A stretch of 6,149 nucleotides of DNA from the NCBI GenBank assembly GCA_005879505.1, contig VBKQ01000270.1:1-6149 (forward strand), read 5' to 3'. Shown piece by piece: positions 1-6,149 of the stretch. Each line of letters opens with the position of its first letter. The stretch's first letter is position 1. Below the pieces are notes generated by a model that saw only the letters and a program-made list of their open reading frames with translations, did not search any database and was not told the origin of the DNA. Both the position numbers and the translations under genes were made by a program. The DNA is from Deltaproteobacteria bacterium. GTDB lineage: Bacteria > Myxococcota > Myxococcia > Myxococcales > 40CM-4-68-19.

Positions 1-698
1 GCGGCGTGTCCACCGGTCCGTTCTCCTCCCTCAACCTGGGCGCTTCCGTCGGAGACGACGAGACGGCCGTGCGCGAGAACCACGAGCTGCTCCAGGACGC
101 GGCGGGCCTCACCGGCCGGATCGCCACCGCGCACCAGGTGCACGGCGACCGCATCGTGGACGCGCGGATGCGGGAGATCTTCCCGCCCACGGCGGCGCAG
201 GAATCGGGCGCCGACGCCGTGCTCGCTCTCGCGGACGGCGCGGTGGGAGTCCGCGTCGCGGACTGCGTCCCCGTTCTCCTCCACGCAGGAGCGGCAGCGG
301 CCGCGGTCCATGCCGGATGGCGTGGGACGCGGCTGCAGATCGCCGGCCGGGCCATTCGCGCGCTGCAGCACGCGGCCGGAGCGGATCCGGCGCGGATGCT
401 GGCGGCGATCGGGCCCTGCATCGGCCGCTGCTGCTACGAGGTCTCGCAGGAGCTCGCGGCAACGTTCCGGGCGCTGTTTGGGCCGGAAGCGGCCGACGAT
501 CCCGCGGGCAATCCGAAACCGCACCTCGATCTGCGCTATTGCGTCGAGCAGTCGCTGCTCCGGGCCGGCGTGCCCCCGGAGCGCATCGAGCAGGTCGAAG
601 GGTGCACATCCTGCGACAGCGGCGCCTTCTTCAGCCACCGCCGCGACAAAGGGCGCACAGGTCGGCATCTTGCCTTCATCGAAGTCCGCGACCTCTGA
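1..698 (+). CDS. pgeF: Peptidoglycan editing factor PgeF (YfiH/YlmD laccase-fold family), 5'-partial
   Basis: This is a polyphenol-oxidase/laccase-domain protein of the YfiH/YlmD family. The E. coli member removes UDP-MurNAc-L-Ser in the cytoplasm, so that serine does not replace alanine in peptidoglycan. Other members, such as LACC1/FAMIN, act on purine nucleosides. Numbering residues from the GTG at 6, the metal/catalytic residues are all present: HQVHG at 43-47, ADC at 85-87 (Cys87) and HAGWRG at 102-107. IGPCIG follows at 135-140, and the C-terminal signature CTSC...FFSHRRD...GRTGRHLAFI is intact. The GTG at 6 is almost certainly not the start. Read in frame it gives GG(V)STGPFSSLNLG, the conserved segment that lies about 20-30 residues into the full protein, so the gene begins upstream of the window. 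About 231 residues are visible of a usual 240-260. The stop is TGA at 696-698, and no hairpin terminator follows. The family call is secure; the exact substrate is inferred from E. coli. Confidence 0.95.
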   Translation, partial: GVSTGPFSSLNLGASVGDDETAVRENHELLQDAAGLTGRIATAHQVHGDRIVDARMREIFPPTAAQESGADAVLALADGAVGVRVADCVPVLLHAGAAAAAVHAGWRGTRLQIAGRAIRALQHAAGADPARMLAAIGPCIGRCCYEVSQELAATFRALFGPEAADDPAGNPKPHLDLRYCVEQSLLRAGVPPERIEQVEGCTSCDSGAFFSHRRDKGRTGRHLAFIEVRDL

Positions 699-707
699 CC
701 GCATTCT

Positions 708-737
708 TTGACTTGTCAGGCCCCCCGCGTAGATCAT
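708..737 (+). promoter_or_regulatory. Candidate sigma-70-type promoter upstream of the lipoprotein gene
   Basis: TTGACT at 708-713 matches five of six bases of the -35 consensus. Downstream there is either TAGATC (730-735, spacing 16, three of six matches to TATAAT) or GATCAT (732-737, spacing 18, four of six). It lies in the only gap with room for a promoter before the 778-6149 gene run, and it is locally more AT-rich than its surroundings. The -10 element is poor, so this is a suggestion only. Transcription could equally read through from pgeF. Confidence 0.25.
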
Positions 738-744
738 CGATCGA

Positions 745-762
745 CGCGGCGCGTGTGCCGCG
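745..762 (+). other. Short GC hairpin in the leader, just before the ribosome binding site
   Basis: CGCGGC (745-750) and GCCGCG (757-762) are perfect reverse complements around a six-base loop. They end four bases before the GAGG of the Shine-Dalgarno sequence at 767-770. No T-run follows, so it is not an intrinsic terminator. A six-pair all-GC stem can fold in RNA, but such stems are common by chance at this GC content. A regulatory role is unproven. Confidence 0.3.
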
Positions 763-766
763 CGAC

Positions 767-771
767 GAGGA
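767..771 (+). promoter_or_regulatory. Ribosome binding site that supports the TTG start at 778
   Basis: GAGGA lies six bases upstream of TTG 778-780. In this reading frame there is a stop (TAG, 730-732) upstream, and no ATG, GTG or other TTG between that stop and 778. The site therefore settles the start of the lipoprotein gene. Confidence 0.65.
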
Positions 772-777
772 ATCCCC

Positions 778-1545
778 TTGCGCTTCCGCTTGCTCGCCCC
801 CGCCGCCTTGCTCGCCGCCTGCGCGGGCGCGCCGGCGCGGCCTGCGCTGGAAGCCGACGATCTGAAAGAGCTTCGCAGCCAGCTGCAAGCGCAGTCGGCG
901 TTGGTGGCACAGCAGCAGCGGCGCATCGAGGAATTGGAGGTGAAGCTCGCCGCGCTCGCCGCGAGGACGCAGGCCGTGCCGGCGCATGCGACGCCGGTCC
1001 GGGTCGAGCCGCGGCCGCCCCTGAAGACCGTGAAGGTGGGCGGGCGGCTGCGGCGAAGCGATCGTCTCAACCCGGTCGAGCACGCCCCGCAGCTCCCGAG
1101 CACGGTCGAGCTTCGGGACCCCGATCCAGACGCGCTGGCGCGATTGGAGACGGACTCGACAGTCGCTCGGGAATTCGCAGCCGATCGCACCTGGGCTGAG
1201 GCGGTGCGAAAGCTCAACGAGGGCCACCACGCCGAGGCCGAGACCGATCTGCTGGCGTTTGTCGCTGCCTACCCGCAGCACAGCGCTGCCGACAATGCCT
1301 TGTATCTCGCCGGGCTGGTGCGCGAGGTACGCGGCGACTGCGACGGCGCGCTGCAGCTCTTCGAGGCAGTCCCGGTGAAGTATCCGGCGGGCGATGCCGT
1401 GCCGCAGGCACAGCTGGAGCGGGGGCGGTGTCTGCGAATCCTCGGGCGCAAGAACGAGGCCAGGTCGGTTCTGAACCAGCTTTCCGAGGAGCACCCGCAG
1501 GCGCCCGAGTCGGCGCACTCGCGGCAACTCCTGCAGGGTCTGTAA
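778..1545 (+). CDS. CpoB/YbgF-like outer-membrane lipoprotein with coiled coil and TPR repeats
   Basis: The 255-residue protein begins with a short lipoprotein signal: MRFR, a hydrophobic stretch, then the lipobox LLAAC with lipidated Cys15. Residue 16 is Ala rather than Asp, which by the E. coli rule predicts outer-membrane sorting. Residues about 24-63 are rich in Leu, Gln and Glu with heptad spacing and should form a coiled coil. A low-complexity Pro/Arg linker of about 70 residues follows. From about 137 to 246 come roughly three TPR units, including NALYLAGLVREVRGDCDGAL and a GRCLRILGRKNEA repeat. Length and order (coiled coil, linker, TPRs) match CpoB/YbgF (about 260 residues), which links Tol-Pal to cell-wall synthesis at division. 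Unlike E. coli CpoB it is predicted to be lipid-anchored, and no tol or pal gene is adjacent, so orthology is not claimed. It starts at TTG with a good Shine-Dalgarno site. The next gene follows after 13 bases. Lipoprotein plus TPR is secure; the role is inferred. Confidence 0.82.
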   Translation: MRFRLLAPAALLAACAGAPARPALEADDLKELRSQLQAQSALVAQQQRRIEELEVKLAALAARTQAVPAHATPVRVEPRPPLKTVKVGGRLRRSDRLNPVEHAPQLPSTVELRDPDPDALARLETDSTVAREFAADRTWAEAVRKLNEGHHAEAETDLLAFVAAYPQHSAADNALYLAGLVREVRGDCDGALQLFEAVPVKYPAGDAVPQAQLERGRCLRILGRKNEARSVLNQLSEEHPQAPESAHSRQLLQGL

Positions 1546-1546
1546 A

Positions 1547-1554
1547 GGGAGGGG
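1547..1554 (+). promoter_or_regulatory. Strong ribosome binding site for the LysM gene
   Basis: GGGAGGGG contains GGAGG at 1548-1552, six bases before ATG 1559. It sits in the 13-base gap directly after the TAA of the lipoprotein gene. It is the strongest Shine-Dalgarno sequence in the window, which suggests that the LysM protein is translated efficiently from the shared message. Confidence 0.75.
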
Positions 1555-1558
1555 AGCG

Positions 1559-2962
1559 ATGCGGACGCGGATGGTCGCGCGGTGGCGCAGGGCAGCACTG
1601 AGCGGGGGACTGGCCCTGCTTCTCACGGCGTCGCTGCGCGCGGGGCAGGACGCGCCGCCGCCCGTTCCGCCGCAGGCCATGGAGCCGCAGGCTGAGCAGT
1701 CGCGGCGTCAGCCGCCGCCGCAGTTTCTGGAGGTGCCGCTGGAGGATACGCCCAGGCCGCGGCGCAAGAGCGCGCCCATCACCGAGCAGAGCGCTCGCCC
1801 CCCGCCGGACGACACCATCAAGCCGGTGCCCGGCACGCCGGACGAATACACCATCCAAAAGGGCGACACTCTCTGGGACCTCTCGCAGAAGTTCCTCAGC
1901 AACCCCTGGTATTGGCCGAAGATCTGGAGCCTCAACCCTTCGATCGAGAACCCGCACTGGATCTATCCGGGCAACAAGCTGCGCATCGTGCCCGGGGAGG
2001 GCGGGTCGCAAGCACCGGCGCAAGTCCAGGCGGAGGTGGACCCCGGCATCGATGCGACCGCGCTGAACGCTCCCGACGAGAAGGAGCCGCTGCCGGGGGC
2101 TTCGCCGGAAACGTCCGTAACCATGCCCGATACGGCGGACCTCGAGGTGGTCAGCAAGAACAGCCGGGAGGGCCGCGCCGCCCTGAGCACAGTGAGTGTC
2201 AGCGGTAAGCTCGCCTTCTCGCCGCCTCCGGTCCTCAGCGTGCGCACGAGCGGTCTCGTCACTCCGGAAGAGATGCGGGGTGCGGGCACGCTCGAAGCGT
2301 CGTTCGAGGAGAAGCAGATGCTCGCCACCTATGACACCGCGTACGCGCGCTTCCGGGGCGAGGTCCCCGCCCGCCCCGGCGACAAACTGCTGATCTTCCG
2401 GCCAGAGGGACCCATCGTGGACCCGATCTCGCACCGCACTCTGGCGCGCCAGACGAAGACCGTCGGCGTGGCCAGGGTGCTCTCCCTGCAGGGCACGCAG
2501 GCCACCGTCCAGATCGAGCGGACCTTCGAAGAGGTGGAGCGCGGCGACTTCGTCCGCCCCTGGATCGCACAGGAGAAGCGCATCGCGCCGCGCGCCAATA
2601 CGGCCGACGTAGTCGGCAAGATCGTCCAGTCCGTGAACTCCACCCTCACCACGTACGGCGAGGCGCACGAGGTCTTCATCGACCGCGGCTCGGCCGATGG
2701 CGTGCAGGAGGGGAATACCTTCGCCGTCGTTCGCTGGGGCGATGGCCTCAACGCCACGCTTGTGACGAAGTCGTTCACCGCGGGCAAGCAGGGTGCCCGG
2801 GCCGCGAGGGCCGATGTTCCCGAGGAGAACGTCGGACTGCTGCTGGTGATCGACACGCGCGAGCACTTGAGCACGGCGGTGGTCGTCAAGAGCGTTCGCG
2901 AGCTGCAGGCCGGCGACATGGTCGAGATGCACGCGTCCGGAGCAGGCGGCGGACTTCAGTAG
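1559..2962 (+). CDS. Secreted LysM peptidoglycan-binding protein with conserved uncharacterised C-terminal region
   Basis: The 467-residue protein starts with an Arg-rich n-region (1-11), a hydrophobic core (about 12-24) and a probable signal peptidase I site near Ala28, so it is exported. Residues 30-95 are a Pro/Gln-rich spacer. Residues 97-144 are one LysM domain (YTIQKGDTLWDLSQKF... ending YPGNKLRIV), the fold that binds N-acetylglucosamine of peptidoglycan. After a second acidic, low-complexity linker (about 145-205), residues about 215-460 look like beta-rich modules with GDKLLIFRPEGPIVDP, a GDFVRPW turn and VFIDRGSADGVQEGNTFAVVR. These resemble the C-terminal half of the LysM proteins encoded beside dprA in Gammaproteobacteria, which I recall as lacking a defined function. 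No hydrolase motif is visible, so I expect a structural or scaffolding role at the wall. It is 13 bases downstream of the lipoprotein gene and one base before dprA. The LysM and export calls are secure; the role is unknown. Confidence 0.88.
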   Translation: MRTRMVARWRRAALSGGLALLLTASLRAGQDAPPPVPPQAMEPQAEQSRRQPPPQFLEVPLEDTPRPRRKSAPITEQSARPPPDDTIKPVPGTPDEYTIQKGDTLWDLSQKFLSNPWYWPKIWSLNPSIENPHWIYPGNKLRIVPGEGGSQAPAQVQAEVDPGIDATALNAPDEKEPLPGASPETSVTMPDTADLEVVSKNSREGRAALSTVSVSGKLAFSPPPVLSVRTSGLVTPEEMRGAGTLEASFEEKQMLATYDTAYARFRGEVPARPGDKLLIFRPEGPIVDPISHRTLARQTKTVGVARVLSLQGTQATVQIERTFEEVERGDFVRPWIAQEKRIAPRANTADVVGKIVQSVNSTLTTYGEAHEVFIDRGSADGVQEGNTFAVVRWGDGLNATLVTKSFTAGKQGARAARADVPEENVGLLLVIDTREHLSTAVVVKSVRELQAGDMVEMHASGAGGGLQ

Positions 2963-2963
2963 C

Positions 2964-4157
2964 TTGGATCCCATCAGCCAGAGCAACGCCGGCGCCGTGG
3001 CGGACGCCGGCCCGGACGTTTTGGCAGCTTGCGCCCTTTCATCGGTACCCGGCGTGGGCGCCTCGACGCTGGCGAGGATCGCCGACCGTTTCCACTCCCT
3101 GCGGGAAGCGGTGGACGAGGGACCTGGCCGGCTCCTGGAGCAAAGCGACGATCTCCGTCTGAACACCGAGGCGCGCCACTACCTGGCGCAGGGTCCCAAT
3201 CTGCGCGAGCTGGGCGTCCTGGCCTGGGAAGCGGCGCGGAAGGTCGGGGCCCGGGTGCTGCTCCTTGGGGACATGGGCTATCCGCCGCAGCTGCGCCGCA
3301 TCGCCCGACCGCCGCGTCTGCTGTACGTTCGCGGAAATCTCGCGCCGGAGTCGCGACGGGTGGCAGTGGTGGGCTCCCGCGCAGCCGACGAGGTGGGGCT
3401 CGATCTCGCGCAAGCGTTCGGCGATCTCTTCGCGCGCGCGGGTGTGGAGTTGGTTTCCGGAGGAGCGCGGGGGATCGATACCGCGGCGCACGTCGGAGCT
3501 CTGTGGGGACAAGGGTCCTCCATCGCCGTGCTCGGATGCGGCATCGACGTGAGCTACCCCTCCGAAAACAAGGAGCTGTTCGCGCGCCTCGCGAACGGCG
3601 GCGGTGCGGTCGTGAGCGAGTTCCCACCTGGGGCGCAGCCGGTATCGAGGAACTTTCCGCGCCGGAATCGAACCGTCGCCGCTCTCTCCCACGCGGTCGT
3701 CGTCGTCCGCGCTGCCCCAGGCTCCGGAGCGCTGATCACGGCGTCCGAGGCGCGCGAGCTGGAGATCCCGGTATTCGCGGTTCCTGGCAACCCCAGCAAC
3801 CCGCTGGCCGAGGGGCCGAACGGCCTTCTGCGCGACCAGCAGGCAAAGCTTGCGACCGGTCCAGAAGACGTCCTGCGCGCGCTAGGATGGCCCATCCCGG
3901 AAACTCCGCCCAGCGATGACGCACCGCATCGAAGGGCTCCGGCATCCAATGGTCCGTCAGCCGGTCCAGACCGGGAGGTTCTCGATGCGAAAGACATCGA
4001 ATTGTGGAGACTTCTGGACGAGAGGACCCCGGTTCATGTAGACGACCTCGCTCGCCGCGCGCAGATCCCCGCCCGGGAAGCGCTTGGAAGGCTCGCGGAG
4101 CTCGAGCTGAAGAGCATGGTGGTGCAGAGGCCCGGGAAATATTTCCTGCGCCGCTGA
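2964..4157 (+). CDS. dprA: DNA-processing protein DprA (Smf)
   Basis: DprA is cytoplasmic. It binds incoming single-stranded DNA during natural transformation, protects it and loads RecA. The 397-residue protein has three parts: an N-terminal helix-hairpin-helix/SAM-like part (about 20-90, with SVPGVGASTLARI); the Rossmann-fold core (about 100-310); and a C-terminal winged helix (about 340-397, HVDDLARRAQIPAREALGRL...). Core motifs are VAVVGSR (133-139), VSGGARGIDTAAH (164-176), LGCGIDVSYPSEN (190-202), NFPRRNR (230-236) and SGALITA (254-260) leading to VFAVPGNP (270-277). The usual Gly-Arg before VFAVPG is Glu-Ile here (267-268). The chosen start is TTG 2964, one base after the LysM stop. 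Its Shine-Dalgarno site is weak (GGA at 2951-2953), so translation is probably coupled to the upstream gene. GTG 2997 (residue 12) is an alternative without a better site. All core motifs are intact, so the gene looks functional. Family call very sure; start moderately sure. Confidence 0.95.
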   Translation: MDPISQSNAGAVADAGPDVLAACALSSVPGVGASTLARIADRFHSLREAVDEGPGRLLEQSDDLRLNTEARHYLAQGPNLRELGVLAWEAARKVGARVLLLGDMGYPPQLRRIARPPRLLYVRGNLAPESRRVAVVGSRAADEVGLDLAQAFGDLFARAGVELVSGGARGIDTAAHVGALWGQGSSIAVLGCGIDVSYPSENKELFARLANGGGAVVSEFPPGAQPVSRNFPRRNRTVAALSHAVVVVRAAPGSGALITASEARELEIPVFAVPGNPSNPLAEGPNGLLRDQQAKLATGPEDVLRALGWPIPETPPSDDAPHRRAPASNGPSAGPDREVLDAKDIELWRLLDERTPVHVDDLARRAQIPAREALGRLAELELKSMVVQRPGKYFLRR

Positions 4158-4209
4158 GCTTTCGAACCCATTTGGGAGTGCCGGCATCTTTCGCCGCCCC
4201 GAGGGAAAC
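4158..4209 (+). other. Short dprA-topA spacer without terminator or clear promoter
   Basis: These 52 bases hold short palindromes only (TTCGAA at 4161-4166, CCCA-TT-TGGG at 4168-4177, TGCCGGCA at 4179-4186) and end in the topA ribosome binding site. The CCCA/TGGG repeat leaves a two-base loop, so it is not a credible hairpin, and no T-run follows. I see no convincing -35/-10 pair. Read-through from dprA into topA is therefore likely, though a promoter inside dprA cannot be excluded. Confidence 0.4.
4201..4205 (+). promoter_or_regulatory. Ribosome binding site fixing the topA start
   Basis: GAGGG lies four bases before ATG 4210. No other ATG occurs between here and the conserved VVESPAKAKTI segment. 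The site therefore supports including the 33-residue basic N-terminal tail in the protein. Confidence 0.65.
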
Positions 4210-6149
4210 ATGGCGATCAGCAAGGCAGCAGCGAAGACGACGAAGGCCGGGAAGACGGCCAGAAAGGCGAGCGGCTCCGCGGACGCAGGTGCCCGCGCCC
4301 GCACCAGCACGCTCGTCGTCGTCGAGTCTCCCGCCAAGGCGAAGACCATCAAGAAGTATCTCGGTTCCGGGTACGTGGTGAAGGCGTCCGTGGGCCACGT
4401 GATGGATCTGCCCAAGAGCAAGATCGGCGTGGACATCGAAAACGGGTTCCAGCCCGTCTACGAAGTGATCGAAGCCAAGAAGAAAGTGGTGGCGGACCTG
4501 AAGGCGGCCGCGAAGACGGCCGACCGCGTGCTGCTCGCGACCGACCCGGACCGCGAGGGTGAAGCCATCGCCTGGCACGTATACGAGCAGCTGAAGCGGA
4601 CCAAGATCCCCGCGCAGCGCATCCTCTTCAACGAGATCACCAAGAAAGCCATCCAGGAAGCGATCCAGCATCCGCTGCAGCTGAACCGCGACCTCTACGA
4701 CGCGCAGCAGGCGCGCCGGGTGCTGGATCGCCTGGTCGGCTATCAGATCTCGCCCATCCTCTGGAAGAAGGTCCGCCGTGGGCTCTCCGCCGGCCGGGTC
4801 CAGAGCGTGGCAGTGCGGCTGGTGGTGGAGCGCGAGGAGGAGATCGCCAAGTTCGTTCCGGTCGAGTACTGGAGCATCGAGGCGGATCTGCGCGCCGCCC
4901 TCCCGCCGCAGTTCCGGGCGAAGCTGATCCGGCTCGACGGGCAGAAGGCGGAGATCGCGAGCGGCGAAGTCGCCCGGCCCCTGGTCGAAACGCTCAAGCG
5001 CGAAAAGTTCGTGGTCGCCGAGGTGACGAGGAAGGAGCGCCGCCGCAATGCGCCGCCTCCGTTCATCACCTCCAAGCTCCAGCAGGACGCGGCGAACCGC
5101 CTGGGCTTCACCGCCAAGAAGACGATGACCCTGGCGCAGCGTCTCTACGAAGGCGTCGAGCTGGGCGACGAGGGGCAGACCGCTCTGATCACGTACATGC
5201 GCACCGACTCGGTGCGCCTGTCCCCTGACGCGGTGGCGGGCGCTCGCGCCTATGTCGCGCAGCGCTGGGGCAAGGACTATCTCCCCGCGGAACCGGTCCA
5301 GTTCAAGACGAAGAAGAGCGCCCAGGACGCCCACGAGGCAATCCGGCCTACCTCGCTCGAGTACCCGCCGGAGCGGGTGAAGCCGTACCTCGAGAAGGAC
5401 ATGTTCCGGCTCTACGAGCTGATCTGGAACCGCTTCATCGCCTGCCAGATGGTTCCGGCGGTATTCGACCAGACCACAGCGGACATCCAGGCGGGACGGG
5501 CCACCTTCCGCGCCACGGGCCAGATCCTCAAGTTCCCCGGCTACCTCGCGGTCTACGGACAGGAAGCGGAGCAGCCGCCGGAAGAGGCCGGGGCGGAGAA
5601 GATGGAAGGGGAGGACGAGGAGAAGGGCGACGTTTCTCGCCAGCTCCCGCCGCTCGAGGCCGGGCAGGCGTTGGAGCTGATCGACCTGCTCGCAGAGCAG
5701 CACTTCACGCAGCCGCCGCCGCGGTTCACCGAAGCGTCGCTGGTGAAGGAGCTCGAGGAGAAGGGGATCGGCCGTCCTTCCACGTACGCCGCGATCCTCT
5801 CCACCATCCAGGACAAGGAGTACGTGGAGAAGAAGGAGGGACGCTTCTTCCCCACCGACCTGGGCAAGATCGTCACCGAGCTGCTCCTCGGCGCCTTCCC
5901 GCGCGTGATGGACGTGCAGTTCACGGCGCGGATGGAGGAGGAGCTGGACGAGATCGAGGAAGGAAAGATCGACTGGCAGTCGGTGATGGGCGAGTTCTAC
6001 GAGCCGTTCAAGAAGAGCCTCGCGGCGGCGGAAGCGCAGATGCGCGACGTGAAGCGCGAGGAGAAACCCACCGATCTGGTATGCGAGAAGTGCGGCAGCC
6101 CGATGGTCATCAAGTGGGGCCGCATGGGCCGGTTCCTGGCCTGCTCGGG
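4210..6149 (+). CDS. topA: DNA topoisomerase I (type IA), 3'-partial
   Basis: TopA relaxes negatively supercoiled DNA behind transcription by passing a strand through a transient 5'-phosphotyrosine break. The window holds 646 codons plus two bases; the rest lies beyond the right edge. Residues 1-33 are a Lys/Ala/Thr-rich tail absent from the E. coli enzyme. The TOPRIM domain follows, with VVESPAKAKTI (37-47, Glu39), SVGH (60-63) and the metal-binding TDPDREGEAIAWH starting at 111 (Asp112, Asp114, Glu116). Next come LSAGRVQSVAVRLV (from 192), the active-site block TYMRTDSVRLS with catalytic Tyr329 and Arg331, DAHEAIRPT (373-381) and GIGRPSTYA (519-527). Residues about 452-475 form an acidic linker. 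A first C4 zinc ribbon begins at Cys625/Cys628 and is cut just after Cys645. All catalytic residues are present, so the enzyme should be active. It follows dprA by 52 bases with a good Shine-Dalgarno site and no intervening terminator. Confidence 0.97.
   Translation, partial: MAISKAAAKTTKAGKTARKASGSADAGARARTSTLVVVESPAKAKTIKKYLGSGYVVKASVGHVMDLPKSKIGVDIENGFQPVYEVIEAKKKVVADLKAAAKTADRVLLATDPDREGEAIAWHVYEQLKRTKIPAQRILFNEITKKAIQEAIQHPLQLNRDLYDAQQARRVLDRLVGYQISPILWKKVRRGLSAGRVQSVAVRLVVEREEEIAKFVPVEYWSIEADLRAALPPQFRAKLIRLDGQKAEIASGEVARPLVETLKREKFVVAEVTRKERRRNAPPPFITSKLQQDAANRLGFTAKKTMTLAQRLYEGVELGDEGQTALITYMRTDSVRLSPDAVAGARAYVAQRWGKDYLPAEPVQFKTKKSAQDAHEAIRPTSLEYPPERVKPYLEKDMFRLYELIWNRFIACQMVPAVFDQTTADIQAGRATFRATGQILKFPGYLAVYGQEAEQPPEEAGAEKMEGEDEEKGDVSRQLPPLEAGQALELIDLLAEQHFTQPPPRFTEASLVKELEEKGIGRPSTYAAILSTIQDKEYVEKKEGRFFPTDLGKIVTELLLGAFPRVMDVQFTARMEEELDEIEEGKIDWQSVMGEFYEPFKKSLAAAEAQMRDVKREEKPTDLVCEKCGSPMVIKWGRMGRFLACS

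Noticed and set aside
6..8. GTG as the start of pgeF
   Set aside because: The codon encodes the conserved Val of the GGVS.GPF segment and in-frame Gly codons precede it, so the gene is simply cut by the window edge.
676..1680. 334-codon - strand frame covering the lipoprotein gene
   Set aside because: The + strand has a lipobox, coiled coil, TPRs and a ribosome binding site, while this frame has none. It is a shadow.
1214..3166. 650-codon open frame on the - strand across the lipoprotein, LysM and dprA genes
   Set aside because: It spans three well-supported + strand genes. Its translation is Arg/Leu/His-rich with no domain. Long antisense frames are expected in very GC-rich coding DNA because stop codons are rare in the frame that mirrors the G/C-rich third positions.
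4168..4177. CCCA-TT-TGGG as a terminator between dprA and topA
   Set aside because: The stem is four pairs with a two-base loop, and no T-run follows.
5563..5637. Acidic insertion in TopA as a fusion or frameshift
   Set aside because: The frame stays open and conserved motifs continue on both sides. Acidic low-complexity linkers at this point are common in TopA.
3736..5703. 655-codon open frame on the - strand across dprA and topA
   Set aside because: It is antisense to clear dprA and topA motifs, has compositionally biased sequence without recognisable domains, and crosses the intergenic gap. It is a GC shadow.
1..6149. CRISPR array, insertion sequence, tRNA or rRNA, prophage or defence genes
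   Set aside because: I found no spaced direct repeats, transposase motifs, cloverleaf-like segments or compositional break. The window is almost fully occupied by five housekeeping-type genes.

Overview
The window is very GC-rich, and all five genes lie on the + strand with almost no space between them. The gene set and protein features suggest a GC-rich myxobacterium or related former deltaproteobacterium (Myxococcota). That placement is an inference from family resemblance and base composition, with no marker gene to confirm it.

Layout: (1) the 3' part of pgeF, a laccase-fold peptidoglycan editing factor, cut by the left edge (1-698). (2) A 79-base gap with a weak candidate promoter and a small GC hairpin. 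(3) A predicted lipoprotein with an N-terminal coiled coil and C-terminal TPR repeats, resembling CpoB/YbgF (778-1545). (4) A secreted LysM protein with a long uncharacterised C-terminal part (1559-2962). (5) dprA, the RecA loader of natural transformation (2964-4157). (6) topA, DNA topoisomerase I, cut by the right edge inside its first zinc finger (4210 to the end).

The spacings from the lipoprotein onward are 13, 1 and 52 bases, and I see no terminator between these genes, so genes 2-5 probably form one transcription unit. The first half concerns the cell envelope: quality control of peptidoglycan precursors, an outer-membrane lipoprotein and a peptidoglycan-binding protein. The second half concerns DNA: handling of incoming single strands and supercoiling. 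A LysM protein followed by dprA and topA is also a familiar order in Gammaproteobacteria, where smg usually lies between dprA and topA. Here smg is absent.

I found no mobile element, CRISPR array, RNA gene or clear new system. This looks like a conserved chromosomal housekeeping region. The most open questions are the function of the LysM protein's C-terminal region and why envelope and DNA genes share this unit.
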